Source of the DNA: Actinomycetota bacterium
GTDB taxonomy: Bacteria; Actinomycetota; Humimicrobiia; Humimicrobiales; Humimicrobiaceae
Direction: 5' to 3'
Assembly (NCBI GenBank): GCA_023475715.1
Contig: JAMCVO010000491.1
Location: 1-7,280 of the forward strand
Length of the DNA stretch: 7,280 bases
The notes below the pieces were generated by a model. It worked only from the letters and a program-made list of their open reading frames with translations. It had not been told where the DNA came from and made no database searches. The translations under genes were made by a program, and so were the position numbers. Below, piece after piece: positions 6,506 to 7,280 of the stretch. The number at the start of each line of letters is the position of its first letter. Within the stretch, counting starts at the first letter, position 1.

Positions 6506-7280
6506 TCAGCAAATTTCTTCTGATTTAATATTGAATTTCTTGTCAATTGTTTGCATAATTGTCATGAAATTTTCCTGCCACCTATCTTGAGGAACATTTT
6601 CTATAATACCCATTATTAACCCTTCTGGTCCTGCATCATCGATTATTTTGGAAGTTGTCCGGGCTATTTCTTCCTTTGATTTCAAATGTACAGATGAAGG
6701 AAAATTTACCCATAATATCTTGTCTTTAAATATTTTCCTGGCTTCAGACATTGTAATACCGGTATCCGGATAAGGGTTAAAAGACTCTATTACGTCAAGG
6801 GGTGTACTGGCAATCAAGTCCTTATGAATTTTCAGATCTGCGTCGTAGTGGCAGCCTAGTATTTTTCCTTTCTTATGAAATATTTCTGCTGCTTCTTCAT
6901 AATAAGGCATATAATATTTTTTATAATTATCAGGGCTGATTACTTCCGGAATTAAATTTCCACCAGCACAAAAATAAAACAAGGGTGAGTCTGAGGCAAT
7001 TTTAAATATTTTTCTTTGTAATTCAAACATGGAGTTATATAATTTCAATATCTCGTCTCTGTTTTCCATCCATTCCATACAAAATTGTTCAACCGTAAAA
7101 TAATTACCGGTAATCAATGCCTGCAAAGGCTCTAAACCTAAACTTCCTCTTGGGAAAAAATCTTCACCTAAAAACTTTAAAGACTCTATAATATTGTCAT
7201 TGTCAGATTCAATATTTACATCATTTATCATAAAATTTAAAATTTTATAATCTTCCTTTTGCTGTTTTTGATGATCTTGG
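6506..7280 (-). CDS. URO-D superfamily protein, 5'-truncated by window edge
   Basis: The reading frame is open from the right edge to TGA at 6506-6508. An ATG at 7229-7231 gives 241 residues, but the frame continues upstream without a stop to 7280 (about 16 more codons), the family N-terminus is absent, and no ribosome site precedes that ATG. The gene therefore begins beyond the window. Motifs counted from the internal Met: GGNLIPEVISPDNYKKYYMPYYEE (90-113), GCHYDADL (126-133), DVIESFNPYPDTGIT (146-160) and ILWVNFPSSVHL (172-183). In place of HxCG it has H128-Y-D130, which lacks the Cys that binds zinc in MtaA/MtbA-type methyltransferases. It belongs to an NFPSSVHL-bearing URO-D subgroup of unknown reaction. 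It is 77 bases upstream of the epimerase gene and probably shares its transcript. Confidence 0.9.
   Translation of the reverse strand, partial: QDHQKQQKEDYKILNFMINDVNIESDNDNIIESLKFLGEDFFPRGSLGLEPLQALITGNYFTVEQFCMEWMENRDEILKLYNSMFELQRKIFKIASDSPLFYFCAGGNLIPEVISPDNYKKYYMPYYEEAAEIFHKKGKILGCHYDADLKIHKDLIASTPLDVIESFNPYPDTGITMSEARKIFKDKILWVNFPSSVHLKSKEEIARTTSKIIDDAGPEGLIMGIIENVPQDRWQENFMTIMQTIDKKFNIKSEEIC

Overview
The window is an AT-rich stretch (roughly 30% GC by eye). All eight genes lie on the minus strand, with gaps of 56 to 128 bases, so transcription runs from position 7280 towards 1. No gap reaches 300 bases and there is no RNA gene, transposase, integrase, phage gene or CRISPR array. TAA, TAG and TGA all end genes, so the standard bacterial code applies. 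Shine-Dalgarno sites of the AGGTGA/AAGGGG type precede several starts. The gene content (many uroporphyrinogen-decarboxylase-like proteins, sugar isomerases, no respiratory genes) suggests an anaerobic, AT-rich heterotrophic bacterium, perhaps of clostridial type or an uncultured sediment lineage. The sequence does not fix the taxon.

Layout in transcription order: (1) 7280-6506, URO-D superfamily protein, its N-terminus beyond the right edge; (2) 6428-5568, sugar epimerase of the D-tagatose/D-psicose 3-epimerase type with a complete metal and catalytic set; (3) 5494-4313, second URO-D superfamily protein, full length, with an HxCG motif; (4) 4250-3789, YhcH/YjgK/YiaL-type protein (sugar anomerase-like); (5) 3730-3062, cyclase/kynurenine-formamidase-like metal hydrolase with a GTG start; (6) 2933-2166, classical short-chain dehydrogenase; (7) 2109-859, third URO-D superfamily gene, broken by one stop codon and two frameshifts; (8) 790-1, fourth URO-D superfamily gene, running off the left edge. 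Genes 1 and 8 are open to the window ends. Gene 8 has no stop in the window, so a tool that requires a closed ORF would miss it.

The likely theme is catabolism of an unidentified carbohydrate-like compound. The epimerase, the anomerase-like protein, the metal hydrolase and the dehydrogenase could convert a sugar, sugar acid or lactone. The four URO-D proteins are too divergent from HemE to make haem. They belong to the superfamily that includes the corrinoid methyltransferases MtaA, MtbA and CmuA, so demethylation of a methylated substrate is possible. No corrinoid protein is in the window, however, and two of the four carry HxD where the methyltransferases carry HxC. The chemistry is therefore open.

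The most striking non-coding signal is a perfect 17-base inverted repeat (810-826 and 923-939). One arm lies on the 3' frameshift site of the broken gene and the other sits just upstream of the ribosome binding site of gene 8.
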